NCBI RefSeq assembly: GCF_024661895.1
Contig: NZ_CP102453.1
Location: forward strand, 2,418,001-2,482,000
Length of the DNA: 64,000 nt
Direction: 5' to 3'
Source: Fundicoccus culcitae
GTDB lineage: Bacteria; Bacillota; Bacilli; Lactobacillales; Aerococcaceae
The notes below the pieces were generated by a model that saw only the letters and a program-made list of their open reading frames with translations, ran no database searches and had not been told where the DNA came from. Both the position numbers and the translations under genes were made by a program. Positions 1 to 8,783 of the stretch are shown here, piece after piece; positions within the stretch are counted from its first letter, which is position 1; every line of letters begins with the position of its first letter.

Positions 1-1178
1 AACATTAAGTTTTCCAAATCCGGATTCTTTTCATATGCATCAGTGATATTTTGTAAGAATTTAGCCCGAATAATACAACCTGCACGCCAAATTTTAGCAA
101 TTTCACCATAGTCTAAATCCCAATTATTTTCTTGGCTTGCGGCACGTAATTGAGAGAACCCTTGCGCGTAACTCATGATTTTACTGAAGTATAACGCTTG
201 GCGGATAGCCGTAATGAAAGTTTCTTTTTCTGCTTCGTTTAAGTCAATCGCTCCCGTAGTTGAAGGAATAATTTGACTGGCTTTAACCCGTTGATCTTTT
301 TGAGCCGAAATAAAGCGCGCAAAAACAGACTCAGTAATTAAGGATAAAGGTTCACCCAAGTCTAAAGCACTTTGTGACGTCCATTTACCCGTTCCTTTAT
401 TACCAGCCGCATCAACGATAACATCAACCATCGGTTTACCTGTATCCGGATCGACTGCTTTAAGGATTTTAGAGGTAATTTCCATTAAGAAACTATCAAG
501 TTCCCCGTTATTCCATTCAGTAAATATATCACCAATTTCTTGCGCGGATAATCCCAAACCACGATGCATAATATCATAGGATTCAGCGATTAATTGCATA
601 TCACCATATTCAATCCCATTATGAACCATTTTAACATAGTGACCCGCACCATCTGCACCAATATACGTCACACAAGGTTGTCCATCTTCAGCTTTAGCAG
701 AGATGGCTTCAAGAATATCCTTCACTAAATCATAGGCTTCTTTTTGTCCACCCGGCATAATCGAAGGACCAAAACGCGCCCCTTCTTCACCACCTGAAAT
801 ACCTGTACCAATAAAGTTAACGCCAGAGTTAGCCAAATATTCATTACGACGAATGGTATCTTTATAAAAAGTATTGCCACCATCAATTAATATATCACCT
901 TCATCCAAATGCGGTAATAAATTATCAATCGTATCATCGGTCCCTTTACCAGCTTGAACCATTAACAAAATCTTTCTAGGTTTTTCTAATGAGTTCACAA
1001 ATTCCTCAATAGAATACGTAGCGACTAATTGTTTGTTTGGGTTTTCTTCAATCACCTGGGTCGTTTTCCAATCCGTCCGATTGTACAATGAAACAGAATA
1101 ACCACGACTTTCAATGTTTAGGGCAATATTACGTCCCATAACCGCCATACCAACTACACCAATTTGTTGTTTTGTCAT
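1..1178 (-). CDS. gnd: 6-phosphogluconate dehydrogenase, decarboxylating (3' end outside window)
   Basis: Oxidises 6-phosphogluconate to ribulose 5-phosphate and CO2 with reduction of NADP, in the cytoplasmic pentose phosphate pathway. The first 392 codons are present, reading leftwards; the family is about 470 residues, so the C-terminal part lies outside. The N-terminus reads [17 protein letters not shown], the GxxxMGxN nucleotide-binding fingerprint. [38 protein letters not shown] and GNKGTGKWT are family signatures containing the catalytic Lys and substrate-binding residues. ATG at 1178 is preceded by AGGAGG with good spacing. It appears monocistronic, with an extended -10 element upstream. 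Identification is secure. Confidence 0.96.
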   Translation of the reverse strand, partial: MTKQQIGVVGMAVMGRNIALNIESRGYSVSLYNRTDWKTTQVIEENPNKQLVATYSIEEFVNSLEKPRKILLMVQAGKGTDDTIDNLLPHLDEGDILIDGGNTFYKDTIRRNEYLANSGVNFIGTGISGGEEGARFGPSIMPGGQKEAYDLVKDILEAISAKAEDGQPCVTYIGADGAGHYVKMVHNGIEYGDMQLIAESYDIMHRGLGLSAQEIGDIFTEWNNGELDSFLMEITSKILKAVDPDTGKPMVDVIVDAAGNKGTGKWTSQSALDLGEPLSLITESVFARFISAQKDQRVKASQIIPSTTGAIDLNEAEKETFITAIRQALYFSKIMSYAQGFSQLRAASQENNWDLDYGEIAKIWRAGCIIRAKFLQNITDAYEKNPDLENLM

Positions 1179-1204
1179 ATTCGTAAGCCTCCTTATATAG
1201 TTAA

Positions 1205-1210
1205 ATTATA
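1205..1210 (-). promoter_or_regulatory. Extended -10 promoter element of gnd
   Basis: On the minus strand the sequence is TTTGGTATAAT, a TGnTATAAT extended -10, 27 bases before the gnd start codon. No good -35 is visible 17 bases upstream (TATTAA), which fits an extended -10 promoter. Confidence 0.5.
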
Positions 1211-1347
1211 CCAAAGTAATGAAATTATTAATAGGTTTTCATACCTAAGAAATCCTAAAACACAAGGACCTAACCCCTTTCTTGCTTTTTTAAATAAATA
1301 CCACTGTTTTATGCCGGGGGGCTTTGGTAATGCTGTGAGTTATGGGG

Positions 1348-1668
1348 TGGTGGGAGTAGAAGTGTTTTGATTGGGTGACAGTTTAACTTCTGGGTGCTTA
1401 GAAGTAGAAGTGATTGGGTGACGGTTTAACTTCTGAGGTGGTAGAAGTATAAGTGATTTGGTGACGGTTTAACTTCTGAGTTGGTAGAAGTATAAGTGAT
1501 TTGGTGACGGTTTAACTTCTGAGTTGGTAGAAGTATAAGTGATTCGCTAACGCTTTAACTTCTGAGGTGGTAGAAGTATAAGTGATTCACCAACACTTTA
1601 ACTTCTGAGTTGGTAGAAGTATAAGTGATTCGATAACGCTTTAACTTCTGGGTTGTTAGAAGTATATA
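1348..1668. repeat. Tandem palindromic repeat family A (43-bp unit)
   Basis: About seven tandem units of 43 bp. Each contains the inverted repeat ACTTCT-N8-AGAAGT, with arms at 1386 and 1429 and so on. Units differ mainly in the linker. Related units recur at about 12,410-12,440 and 12,850-13,010. The array lies upstream of the gnd promoter. No coding potential is evident. Confidence 0.85.
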
Positions 1669-1689
1669 TGTTCATCTAATCACTAAGTC

Positions 1690-1985
1690 TAGTGATAGCT
1701 GCTTACTTTTGCATAGACACCCATAGCGTTGGATGTCAACCCTAATTTCCACTAAAAATTGGGAAATGCCGGCTTTCATTTTCTCGGGAAGTCCTCCAAA
1801 CGCATTTGCCGGATTACATCAAGAATCGACGTCCGGCAAATTAGGACAAATGACGAAAATTATCGCAATTGACTTGTCATCCACTTCCCGCTTAGGTTCA
1901 CGCACACAACAACTGCCCGAATATGTGTGCGCTGGTGCAGCGTAAATGAGAAATGCCGGTAATCCACTTCCCGCTTACGTTAGCC
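1690..1985. repeat. Composite dispersed repeat, copy 1 (about 300 bp)
   Basis: A non-coding block containing GCCGG-type inverted repeats and a CGCACACA/TGTGTGCG hairpin. Nearly the same order of segments recurs at 12,470-12,785 and 13,035-13,385, always flanked by family A units on the left and family B units on the right. Whole segments, not only single hairpins, have therefore been copied. Confidence 0.75.
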
Positions 1986-2345
1986 CGCCAAATGAATCGC
2001 GGTTTGTCGTTCACTCTAGTAATGCCCGCCAAATGAATCGCGGTTTGTCGTTCACTCTAGTAATGCCCGCCAAATGAATCGCGGTTTGTCGTTCACTCTA
2101 GTAATGCCCGCCAAATGAATCGCGGTTTGTCGTTCACTCTAGTAATGCCCGCCAAATGAGTCACGGTTTGTCGTTCACTCTAGTAATGCCCGCCAAATGA
2201 GCCCCGGTTTGTCGTTCACTCTAGTAATGCCCGCCAAATGAGCCCCGGTTTGTCGTTCACTCTAGTAATGCCCGCCAAATGAGTCACGGTTTGTCGGCCG
2301 CTCTAGTAATGCCCGCCAAATGAATAACGGTTTGGCGGACACCCC
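1981..2345. repeat. Tandem palindromic repeat family B (41-bp unit)
   Basis: Eight to nine tandem 41-bp units, each starting GCCCGCCAAATGA and ending with TTTGTCG or TTTGGCG. The unit is an inverted repeat CGCCAAA...TTTGGCG in its least decayed form (last unit, about 2308-2340). The same family recurs near 12.8, 13.4, 24.7, 25.1 and 60.25 kb. Non-coding. Confidence 0.85.
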
Positions 2346-2406
2346 CCTAATAACCCCACTAAATATGTCAAGATATGTCCGTGACAGCTCACCCACACCA
2401 ATAACC

Positions 2407-2438
2407 CCGCTTAAAGTGATAACCATCACTTTAAGCGG
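2407..2438 (-). terminator. Strong hairpin at the 3' end of the maoC/acd operon
   Basis: A perfect 14-bp stem (CCGCTTAAAGTGAT and its complement) with a 4-base loop, directly after the maoC-like stop codon. Only a poor T run follows, so it may act as a terminator or as a 3'-end stabiliser. Confidence 0.6.
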
Positions 2439-2453
2439 AGTGTTTAAATCTAG

Positions 2454-2972
2454 TTATGAATCGGACTTGACTTGATGCGGTGTGGGATCTTCGTAATACA
2501 TCACAATCTTAGTTGTCAAATACATTAGTTGTAAATCAGCATCGTTTTTTACATCCCATTCGACCGTTACAATGGCTTGATAGGGCTTTGATTTGGATGG
2601 TCGAATATCAAGTATCTTAAACTGAGGTTGGATGATATCACCGGGGCGGGTTGGGTTAGGCCAAGATAAATCAACCATGGCGCCAATCATACCGTTCTCC
2701 ATCTGAAATGTTCGAACGAAAAGTCCCATTGTGATGGCTGCCGTATGCCAACCGCTAGCGATTAAGCCACCGAATTGTCGCTTGTTAGCGACCTCTTCAT
2801 CCACATGATAAAATTGCGGGTCATACATTTGGGCGAACTCGATAATATCTTCTTTGCTGATCGCATAAGACCCAGATTGATAGACATCACCAACCACAAG
2901 ATCCTTTAATTGCAAACGATAACTATTGCTAACTTTAAATTTATCTTCAACCGAACATAATTCTCGAAGCAT
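2454..2972 (-). CDS. MaoC-family hot-dog enoyl-CoA hydratase/dehydratase
   Basis: A 172-residue protein of the MaoC/R-hydratase hot-dog fold. The hydratase signature is clear: YDPQFYHVDEE followed by FGGLIASGWHT, holding the Asp and His expected to activate water. Enzymes of this type hydrate trans-2-enoyl-CoA to (R)-3-hydroxyacyl-CoA. Its start codon overlaps the stop of the upstream acyl-CoA dehydrogenase gene (TAATG), so the two are translationally coupled. The context suggests acyl-CoA breakdown, complementing the crotonase encoded on the other side of the LysR gene. The exact substrate and stereochemistry cannot be read from sequence. Confidence 0.85.
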   Translation of the reverse strand: MLRELCSVEDKFKVSNSYRLQLKDLVVGDVYQSGSYAISKEDIIEFAQMYDPQFYHVDEEVANKRQFGGLIASGWHTAAITMGLFVRTFQMENGMIGAMVDLSWPNPTRPGDIIQPQFKILDIRPSKSKPYQAIVTVEWDVKNDADLQLMYLTTKIVMYYEDPTPHQVKSDS

Positions 2973-4177
2973 TACACAAAAGCACCAATGCCAGTTAATT
3001 CACGGCTCACGATAAGAGCATTCACTTCATGGGTTCCTTCGTAAGTATAGATGGCTTCAGCATCAGCAAAGAAGCGCATAACATCCGTTTCTAACGTGAT
3101 TCCATTACCACCGCAAACTTCACGAGCTAAAGCAACCGTTTCTCTCATGTTTAAAGAGTTGTGCATTTTAGCCAAGGCTGAGTTAAGCATTAACTCACGA
3201 CCTTCTTCTTGCAATTGGGCGATCCGAACAGAGTAGCCAATATTGGCAACGACGTTTGCTTGCATACGAGATAATTTTTCTTGAACAAGTTGGAAGCTAG
3301 CGATGCTCTTACCGAATTGTTCTCTTTGTTTAACATATTTTAAGGCAGCAACAAAAGCACCAGCTGAAATTCCCATGGCAATATGGGCAACATCGGCACG
3401 TGTGCGGACTAAAATACGCGAAACATCGCGGAAACCATTGATATTTTCTAAACGGTCGGCTTCTGGGACAACAACGTCTTTCATCACAATGTGACCATTA
3501 CGAATCGCACGCAAAGAGCCTTTGTGTGGAATTGGATCAGCGGAATAACCTTCAGCACCTTTTCTAACAATAAAACATTTAATCCGATTATCTTCCACAT
3601 CACGGGCAAAAATAGGAATAACATCCGCTGTATCTGCGCCACCAATCCAGCGTTTTTCACCATTAAGAATCCAGTTGTTGCCTTCACGACGCGCAGAAGT
3701 AGCAAGTCCACCCGCTATATCTGAACCATGATCTGGCTCAGTTAATCCAAAACAACCTTGCCATTCAAATGAAGCTAATTTTGGTGCAAACTCTTCGATT
3801 TGTCTTTCGTTACCCCCAAGAAGAATGGTGTTATAACATAGACCGCCATGTACCGTATAGAAAGTAGCGATTGAAGCATCGAAACGCGCAAGTTCTAGGT
3901 AAAGAAAAGCCGTATATAATTCCCGTGGTTTGCGTTCACCTTCACGCCCCACATATAATTTAGGGTTGTTCATAATCCCCACATCAGTAACTTTTTTGAA
4001 TTCTGCAAAAGGAAAATCGGCTTTTTCCCAATAGTCAGTAATCACCGGTCTTACATGCGTTTCTAATGCTTCACGTACTTCTTGAAGAACCTCTACTTCT
4101 CCGTCAGTAAGTCCTTCTGCGTAACCATATAAATCTTCTGGGTATAATTCTTTGACTAAATCATTTTTTGATACCAT
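2972..4177 (-). CDS. Acyl-CoA dehydrogenase, glutaryl-CoA dehydrogenase-like
   Basis: A 401-residue FAD-dependent acyl-CoA dehydrogenase (alpha-helical N domain, beta middle domain, helical C domain). Visible features are FGLTEPDHGSD in the flavin/substrate loop, REQFGKSIASFQLVQ in the C domain, and TYEGTHEVNALIVSRELTG, which carries the catalytic Glu and closely resembles glutaryl-CoA dehydrogenases. It introduces the 2,3 double bond into a CoA thioester and needs electron-transfer flavoprotein as acceptor. ETF genes are not in the window. It leads a two-gene operon with maoC, divergent from the LysR gene, with a cre-like site just after its -10. Substrate uncertain: glutaryl- or a short-chain acyl-CoA. 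Confidence 0.9.
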   Translation of the reverse strand: MVSKNDLVKELYPEDLYGYAEGLTDGEVEVLQEVREALETHVRPVITDYWEKADFPFAEFKKVTDVGIMNNPKLYVGREGERKPRELYTAFLYLELARFDASIATFYTVHGGLCYNTILLGGNERQIEEFAPKLASFEWQGCFGLTEPDHGSDIAGGLATSARREGNNWILNGEKRWIGGADTADVIPIFARDVEDNRIKCFIVRKGAEGYSADPIPHKGSLRAIRNGHIVMKDVVVPEADRLENINGFRDVSRILVRTRADVAHIAMGISAGAFVAALKYVKQREQFGKSIASFQLVQEKLSRMQANVVANIGYSVRIAQLQEEGRELMLNSALAKMHNSLNMRETVALAREVCGGNGITLETDVMRFFADAEAIYTYEGTHEVNALIVSRELTGIGAFV

Positions 4178-4207
4178 GAAATTTTAACCTCTTTCTTTGA
4201 TGTTTTC

Positions 4208-4222
4208 TCTAAGCGCTTACAA
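4208..4222 (-). promoter_or_regulatory. cre-like CcpA site before the acyl-CoA dehydrogenase gene
   Basis: Minus-strand TTGTAAGCGCTTAGA matches the catabolite-responsive element consensus WTGNAARCGNWWWCA at all but one position. It lies just downstream of a TACAAT -10 (4228-4233), a position typical of CcpA road-block repression. Confidence 0.65.
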
Positions 4223-4276
4223 GAGGTATTGTACAATTTTAAATTTATTTCGACCACTTATTAAAATTTATTAAAA

Positions 4277-4295
4277 CTATTAGCTGAACTAATAG
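4277..4295. promoter_or_regulatory. LysR-type operator in the acd/lysR divergent region
   Basis: CTATTAGCTGAACTAATAG is a 19-bp inverted repeat with 7-bp arms. It contains the LysR box T-N11-A (TTAGCTGAACTAA) and overlaps the -35 of the lysR promoter, as expected for autorepression. A close relative sits at 5467-5485. Confidence 0.65.
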
Positions 4296-4321
4296 ACATT
4301 TAAAAACAGATTATATATACT
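4293..4321 (+). promoter_or_regulatory. Promoter of the LysR regulator gene
   Basis: TAGACA (4293-4298), 17-bp spacer, TATACT (4316-4321), followed by AAAGGAG and ATG at 4355. Confidence 0.65.
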
Positions 4322-4354
4322 GTTATTAATATCAATAAAGGAGTTCGCTGCAAT

Positions 4355-5263
4355 ATGAATCTAGATGTCAACCAAATGAGTTATTTAATAAATATCGTTG
4401 AATGTGGATGTAATTTAACCTTAGCCGCTAAGAAAATTCATATTAGTCAATCAGCCTTGAGTCAATTTATCAAAAATTTTGAGCAAGACGAAGAAGTTAT
4501 CTTGTTTAATCGAAAGAACGGCCGTTTAAGTGGCTTAACGGAGAGTGGGCAGAAAATTTATCAATATTCCAAAGAGATTATGGAAAAGGTTGAAGAGTTG
4601 GATCAGTTAGTAAGAAGGGAAGCCTCGAAACAAAAAGGAACGGTTCGTTTAGGAGTACCATCCTTAATCTTACGCGTTTACTTAGCGACATTTATTCCGA
4701 ATTTCACTTTGAATTTTCCGGATATTCAGTTTGAGGTGACTGAAAATGGCTGTCATAATTTACGGAAAATGTTAATCAATAACGACATTGATTTGGCCTT
4801 TCTAATTGAACCCACAGACCTGGATTTAACGAGTTTTGATCAACACGTGGTTGATATTAATGAAATGGTTGCGTTTATGGATTCGGAACATGTACTAAAT
4901 CATTCAGCCGATTTGGAATGGGAGGAGTTAAAAGGCTATCCCTTAGCGACTTTCAATGAAACTTTTACAACGAATGGGTTGGTCAGAGATAAACTAAATG
5001 AAAACCATTTAGACAATAAGTTTAGTTTTTTATCGGCTTCGTGGGACTTTTTAGTTGAAGCTACACGCTGGAATGATATCGTGACAATCCTACCTAAGCC
5101 AATTGATAAATATATGGATACGAATGAGGTAGCGGTCAAACGTTTTAAGGACCCCATTCCTTTCAATGTTTATTTATGCCGTCGTAAAAAGGAAACGTAT
5201 AGTGATGTCGAAGATATGTTACTAAATGCCATTTTAGATATGTTTTATGCGCCAGTAGATTAG
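4355..5263 (+). CDS. LysR-family transcriptional regulator of the acyl-CoA island
   Basis: A 302-residue LysR-type regulator. The N-terminal winged helix-turn-helix (residues about 5-65) includes LTLAAKKIHISQSALSQFIK and the linker LTESGQKIYQYSKEI. Residues about 90-300 form the periplasmic-binding-like inducer domain (GTVRLGVPSLI, LAFLIEP). It is transcribed divergently from acd/maoC and lies upstream of the thiolase operon. Both control regions carry similar 19-bp palindromes with T-N11-A boxes, so I infer it controls both. The inducer is unknown; a short-chain acyl-CoA or fatty acid is plausible. Confidence 0.9.
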   Translation: MNLDVNQMSYLINIVECGCNLTLAAKKIHISQSALSQFIKNFEQDEEVILFNRKNGRLSGLTESGQKIYQYSKEIMEKVEELDQLVRREASKQKGTVRLGVPSLILRVYLATFIPNFTLNFPDIQFEVTENGCHNLRKMLINNDIDLAFLIEPTDLDLTSFDQHVVDINEMVAFMDSEHVLNHSADLEWEELKGYPLATFNETFTTNGLVRDKLNENHLDNKFSFLSASWDFLVEATRWNDIVTILPKPIDKYMDTNEVAVKRFKDPIPFNVYLCRRKKETYSDVEDMLLNAILDMFYAPVD

Positions 5264-5327
5264 AAAAACGATAGAAACATTATAATTAAATGAGTAAAAG
5301 TAAGCGGTTTATAAATATTAAATATAT

Positions 5328-5376
5328 AAAGCTATCAGCGTCAATGATGAAAAGGCGTTCATAGCTTTTTATTTTG
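5328..5376 (+). terminator. Intrinsic terminator after the LysR gene
   Basis: AAAGCTAT...ATAGCTTT stem followed by TTATTTT, 65 bases after the lysR stop codon. The stem interior is imperfect. Confidence 0.6.
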
Positions 5377-5466
5377 TTTAAAAATAAGGAAAATAATGAA
5401 AATAATAGTATAAAATTGAAAATTTACTCGGAAGATATTTAAATTACCTTATAAACTACTTTTATA

Positions 5467-5485
5467 CTATAAGCTCAGCTTATAG
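5467..5485. promoter_or_regulatory. LysR-type operator upstream of the thiolase operon
   Basis: CTATAAGCTCAGCTTATAG is a perfect 19-bp palindrome (9-bp arms, one central base) containing T-N11-A (TAAGCTCAGCTTA). Its centre lies roughly 65 bp before the inferred transcription start, the classical recognition-site position for LysR activators. GTCTATTAGAC at 5500-5510 could be the adjacent activation site. Confidence 0.7.
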
Positions 5486-5504
5486 GGTTGTTAATAACCG
5501 TCTA

Positions 5505-5554
5505 TTAGACTTTAATGTTAAGAAAATCTAAGATTATACTTGCAAGCGCTTAAC
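5505..5554 (+). promoter_or_regulatory. Promoter plus cre-like site of the thiolase operon
   Basis: TTAGAC (5505-5510), 18-bp spacer, TAAGAT (5529-5534); an alternative -10 is TATACT at 5535-5540. The cre-like sequence TTGCAAGCGCTTAAC (5540-5554) follows at the expected transcription start and differs from the cre consensus only at its last two positions. Together with the site at 4208 it suggests CcpA repression of the whole island. Confidence 0.55.
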
Positions 5555-5572
5555 AGACAATGGAGGGATTAC

Positions 5573-6754
5573 GTGAAGGAAGTAGTTATCGTATCAGCAA
5601 AACGCTCAGCCATAGGAAGTTTTGGTGGCGTATTTAAAGATGTATCAGCCCTTGAATTAGCCACTCAAGTGACAAAAGCGAGTATCGAAGGAATTGGACT
5701 ATCGGTAGAAGCAGTCGATGAAGTCATTTTAGGAAATGTCTTAGCAGCTGGCTCAGGGCAAAATATTGCGCGACAAGTTGCGATTAAATCCGGTTTACCC
5801 ATAGGAACTTCCGCTTTTACTATTAATAAAGTTTGTGGATCAGGCTTAAAGTCAATTGTTTTAGCGGCCCAATCTATCATGACAGAAGATAATGAGGTTG
5901 TTATAGCAGGTGGCACCGAAAGTATGAGTCAAGCCCCTTATGTACTGAATAACCATCGTTGGGGTCAACGCATGGGTAACGGTGAGGTAGTGGATACTTT
6001 ATTAAAAGACGGCCTAGTCGATGCCTTTAATGATATTCATATGGGGGTTACCGCCGAGAACATTGCCGATCAATATAAAATAACCCGAGAAATGGAAGAT
6101 GAATTAGCTTTAAGTAGTCAACAAAAAGCCGAAGCAGCGATTAAAAGTGGACGTTTTAAAGAAGAAATCATCCCAATCCGTGTTCCGCAAAGAAAAGGTG
6201 AGGATTTAATAATTGATACGGATGAATTCCCGCGTTTTGGATCATCGCAAGCCTCACTCGCTAAATTAAAACCCGCTTTTGTTAAAGATGGGACGGTGAC
6301 GGCAGGGAATGCGTCAGGGATTAATGATGGAGCAGCCATTGTTATTTTAATGTCTAGGGATAAAGCTGAGGCTTTAGGAATTAAACCCATCGCAAGTATT
6401 GTTGCTTATGCAACCGCTGGTGTTGATCCTAAAATTATGGGAACTGGGCCAATTCCGGCGACGCTCAAAGCTTTAGATAAAGCTCAAATTAAATTAGAAG
6501 ATATTGATTTAATTGAAGCCAACGAAGCGTTTGCTTCACAAGCCTTGAGTGTTATTAACGAATTAAAAATGGATAAAGAAATTGTTAATGTCAATGGTGG
6601 AGCTATCGCTTTAGGCCATCCAATTGGAGCCAGTGGTGCTCGCATTACCGTGACCCTACTCCATGAAATGGAAAAACGCGAGGCGAAATTAGGGTTATCT
6701 ACATTATGTATCGGTGGTGGACAAGGTATTACCTTAATTGTTAAACGAGACTAA
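5573..6754 (+). CDS. Acetyl-CoA C-acetyltransferase (thiolase II)
   Basis: A 393-residue biosynthetic/degradative thiolase that interconverts two acetyl-CoA and acetoacetyl-CoA. The catalytic triad is intact: Cys88 in [10 protein letters not shown], His349 in [16 protein letters not shown] and Cys379 in LCIGGGQG. I choose GTG at 5573 because GGAGGG precedes it by a few bases and the protein then has the usual length. An upstream in-frame TTG at 5540 lies inside the cre-like site and has no RBS. It is the first gene of a six-gene operon. In a degradative pathway it would cleave acetoacetyl-CoA to acetyl-CoA. Confidence 0.94.
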   Translation: MKEVVIVSAKRSAIGSFGGVFKDVSALELATQVTKASIEGIGLSVEAVDEVILGNVLAAGSGQNIARQVAIKSGLPIGTSAFTINKVCGSGLKSIVLAAQSIMTEDNEVVIAGGTESMSQAPYVLNNHRWGQRMGNGEVVDTLLKDGLVDAFNDIHMGVTAENIADQYKITREMEDELALSSQQKAEAAIKSGRFKEEIIPIRVPQRKGEDLIIDTDEFPRFGSSQASLAKLKPAFVKDGTVTAGNASGINDGAAIVILMSRDKAEALGIKPIASIVAYATAGVDPKIMGTGPIPATLKALDKAQIKLEDIDLIEANEAFASQALSVINELKMDKEIVNVNGGAIALGHPIGASGARITVTLLHEMEKREAKLGLSTLCIGGGQGITLIVKRD

Positions 6755-6797
6755 TGCTTGAGCAGCGATATTTATTTAAAAGGATGGGAGGTGACAC

Positions 6798-7898
6798 GTG
6801 ACCATCGAAAAACAACAAATAATCAGTGATATCAATCAATTCATCACTGAAGAACTAGACGATGTTGTGAAACCATTTGATGAATCGGATGCTTACCCGG
6901 GTGAGTATGTTCAAAAGCTAATCGATTTAAAACTATTAGATTTAGTTGATAACAATGAATTTGAAGCCTTTTTTAAATTAATTAGTCGTATTTCAGCTAA
7001 ATTTCCCGCTTTAGGCAGTATTCTTTTAACGCAGGCCGTCTATGGGGTTTTGAGCTTGAAAATGTTTGGGACTCAAGAGCAACAGGAGCGATATTTAGTT
7101 GAGGCTCTTAAGGGGTCAAATATGATTGGCTATGCTTTTACGGAAGAAACCCATGGCAGTCGCTACTGGAATTTTGATACGAAAGCCGAAGAAACGCCGG
7201 ATGGTTGGGTAATTACCGGACGAAAAGCGACCGTATCAAATGCCAGTGTAAGTTCTACCTTAATTGTCGGGGCTTTGGTTGAAAATACAACCGGCGATGA
7301 TGAATTAGGTTTGTTTCTAGTCGAAACCGATGCAAAGGGCGTCCTCGTTGAAGAACCGTTTGAAAAAATGGGGATGCACGGACTGCCAGTTTCGCAAGTC
7401 CGTTTTGATAAAGTTTTCATTAGTCGACAACAATTGTTGGGTGAAACGTTGTCGGGTATAAGTCAGCACGATGCTTTGATAGATAAAATGCGCTTAGCGA
7501 TTTCAGCTCAATCAGTCGGGATTGCTAGAGGTTCATTGGAAAAAGCTTTTAAATTCACGCGTTCGAAACGGAAATTTGGGGGACGTTTAATTGATTTGGA
7601 ACTTACCCAATACCGCTTGGCTGAATTGATTACCTTATTAGAAGCCACCGAATCCTTTTTGGATGATGTGGTAAAAAATCATCTCGATGATAAACGCAAA
7701 ATTTCTATGGTGAAGTTAATGTCCGCGCAGATGGCTGTGGATATAACAGAATCGGTTTTGCAATTGACTGGTGGACATGGCTATATGCGCAATAATGAGA
7801 TTGAACGTTACGTCAGAGATGCAAAATTACTGCCAATATATGGTGGATCGCAAGACACACAAAAAATAACTATCATTGAACCCTGGTTAGCAAATTAA
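6798..7898 (+). CDS. Acyl-CoA dehydrogenase-like protein lacking the usual catalytic Glu
   Basis: A 366-residue protein with the acyl-CoA dehydrogenase fold: AFTEETHGSR in place of the usual TEPxxGSD loop, RKFGGRLIDLELTQYRLAEL, and TGGHGYMRNNEIERYVRDAK. GTG start at 6798 follows GGGAGGTGA. The position of the catalytic base in medium/short-chain enzymes (YEGT) reads YGGS here. The alternative position used by isovaleryl- and long-chain enzymes (LERL, helix G) appears as KMRL. It may use another base, or act non-catalytically or on an unusual substrate. It sits between thiolase and hydroxybutyryl-CoA dehydrogenase genes, so a role in the same pathway is likely. Confidence 0.82.
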   Translation: MTIEKQQIISDINQFITEELDDVVKPFDESDAYPGEYVQKLIDLKLLDLVDNNEFEAFFKLISRISAKFPALGSILLTQAVYGVLSLKMFGTQEQQERYLVEALKGSNMIGYAFTEETHGSRYWNFDTKAEETPDGWVITGRKATVSNASVSSTLIVGALVENTTGDDELGLFLVETDAKGVLVEEPFEKMGMHGLPVSQVRFDKVFISRQQLLGETLSGISQHDALIDKMRLAISAQSVGIARGSLEKAFKFTRSKRKFGGRLIDLELTQYRLAELITLLEATESFLDDVVKNHLDDKRKISMVKLMSAQMAVDITESVLQLTGGHGYMRNNEIERYVRDAKLLPIYGGSQDTQKITIIEPWLAN

Positions 7899-7916
7899 AA
7901 TGAAAGAGTGAATAGA

Positions 7917-8765
7917 GTGAATATTAATAATGTTATGGTAATTGGCTCAGGTCAAATGGGCAGCGGCATTGCGCAAGTTTTAGCTTTAGCAGGTTATAAG
8001 GTTATCTTGAATGACATCAATGAGACGTTTGTGGAAAAAGGTTTGACTAATATTAAAAATCAACTCCAAAGACAAGTGGAAAAAAATCGTATAAGCCAAG
8101 CTGAAGTTGATGCAGCCGTGGAGAACATTACGACCTCGACAGATTATTCCCATGCGAAAAAGGTTGAGTTGGTGATTGAAGCCGCGACGGAAAAACGTGA
8201 TTTAAAGCTACAAATCTTCAAAGAATTGGATGCCATCGCAGCTGAAGAAACGATTTTAGCCAGCAATACGTCTTCCCTATCGATTACAGAGATAGCGATG
8301 GCGACCGGTCGCCCCCACAAAGTGATTGGAATGCATTTCTTTAACCCCGTTCCTGTGATGAAACTCATCGAAATAAATATCGCCTTAACAACCGATGATG
8401 CGACTGTAGCAGCTATTCGTGCAGTGGGTGAATCGCTGAATAAAACAATTGTTGAAGTGAAAGATTCACCTGGTTTTGTGGTGAACCGTATTCTAATATC
8501 AATGATTAATGAAGCCATCTTTGTTTTAAGTGAAGGTCTTTCAACGGCAGAGGAAATTGATGAAGCCATGAAATTAGGTGCCAACCATCCGATTGGACCT
8601 TTAGCTCTGGGGGACTTAATTGGCTTGGATGTTGTTTTATCGATTATGGAAGTTCTTTACGACGGTTTCAACGATTCGAAATACCGTCCAGCGCCTTTAT
8701 TAAAGAAATATGTTGAAGCAGGTTATCTTGGACGCAAAACAGGTCGCGGATTTTTTAACTATTAA
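7917..8765 (+). CDS. 3-hydroxybutyryl-CoA dehydrogenase
   Basis: A 282-residue NAD(P)-dependent dehydrogenase interconverting (S)-3-hydroxybutyryl-CoA and acetoacetyl-CoA. The N-terminal Rossmann domain shows VMVIGSGQMGSGIAQVL. The catalytic His lies in GMHFFNPVPVMKLIEI. The C-terminal domain has DSPGFVVNRI, LGANHPIGPLALGDLIGLD and GRKTGRGFFNY. I prefer GTG at 7917 over GTG at 7908 because AAAGAG then has normal spacing and the start aligns with the usual MxIxxVMVIG beginning. Part of the thiolase operon. Confidence 0.94.
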   Translation: MNINNVMVIGSGQMGSGIAQVLALAGYKVILNDINETFVEKGLTNIKNQLQRQVEKNRISQAEVDAAVENITTSTDYSHAKKVELVIEAATEKRDLKLQIFKELDAIAAEETILASNTSSLSITEIAMATGRPHKVIGMHFFNPVPVMKLIEINIALTTDDATVAAIRAVGESLNKTIVEVKDSPGFVVNRILISMINEAIFVLSEGLSTAEEIDEAMKLGANHPIGPLALGDLIGLDVVLSIMEVLYDGFNDSKYRPAPLLKKYVEAGYLGRKTGRGFFNY

Positions 8766-8783
8766 TGTAAAGGAGTAAGTTAA

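Noticed and set aside
5540-5572. TTG at 5540 as the thiolase start
   Set aside because: It lies in the cre-like site at the promoter, without RBS; GTG at 5573 has GGAGGG and gives the family length.
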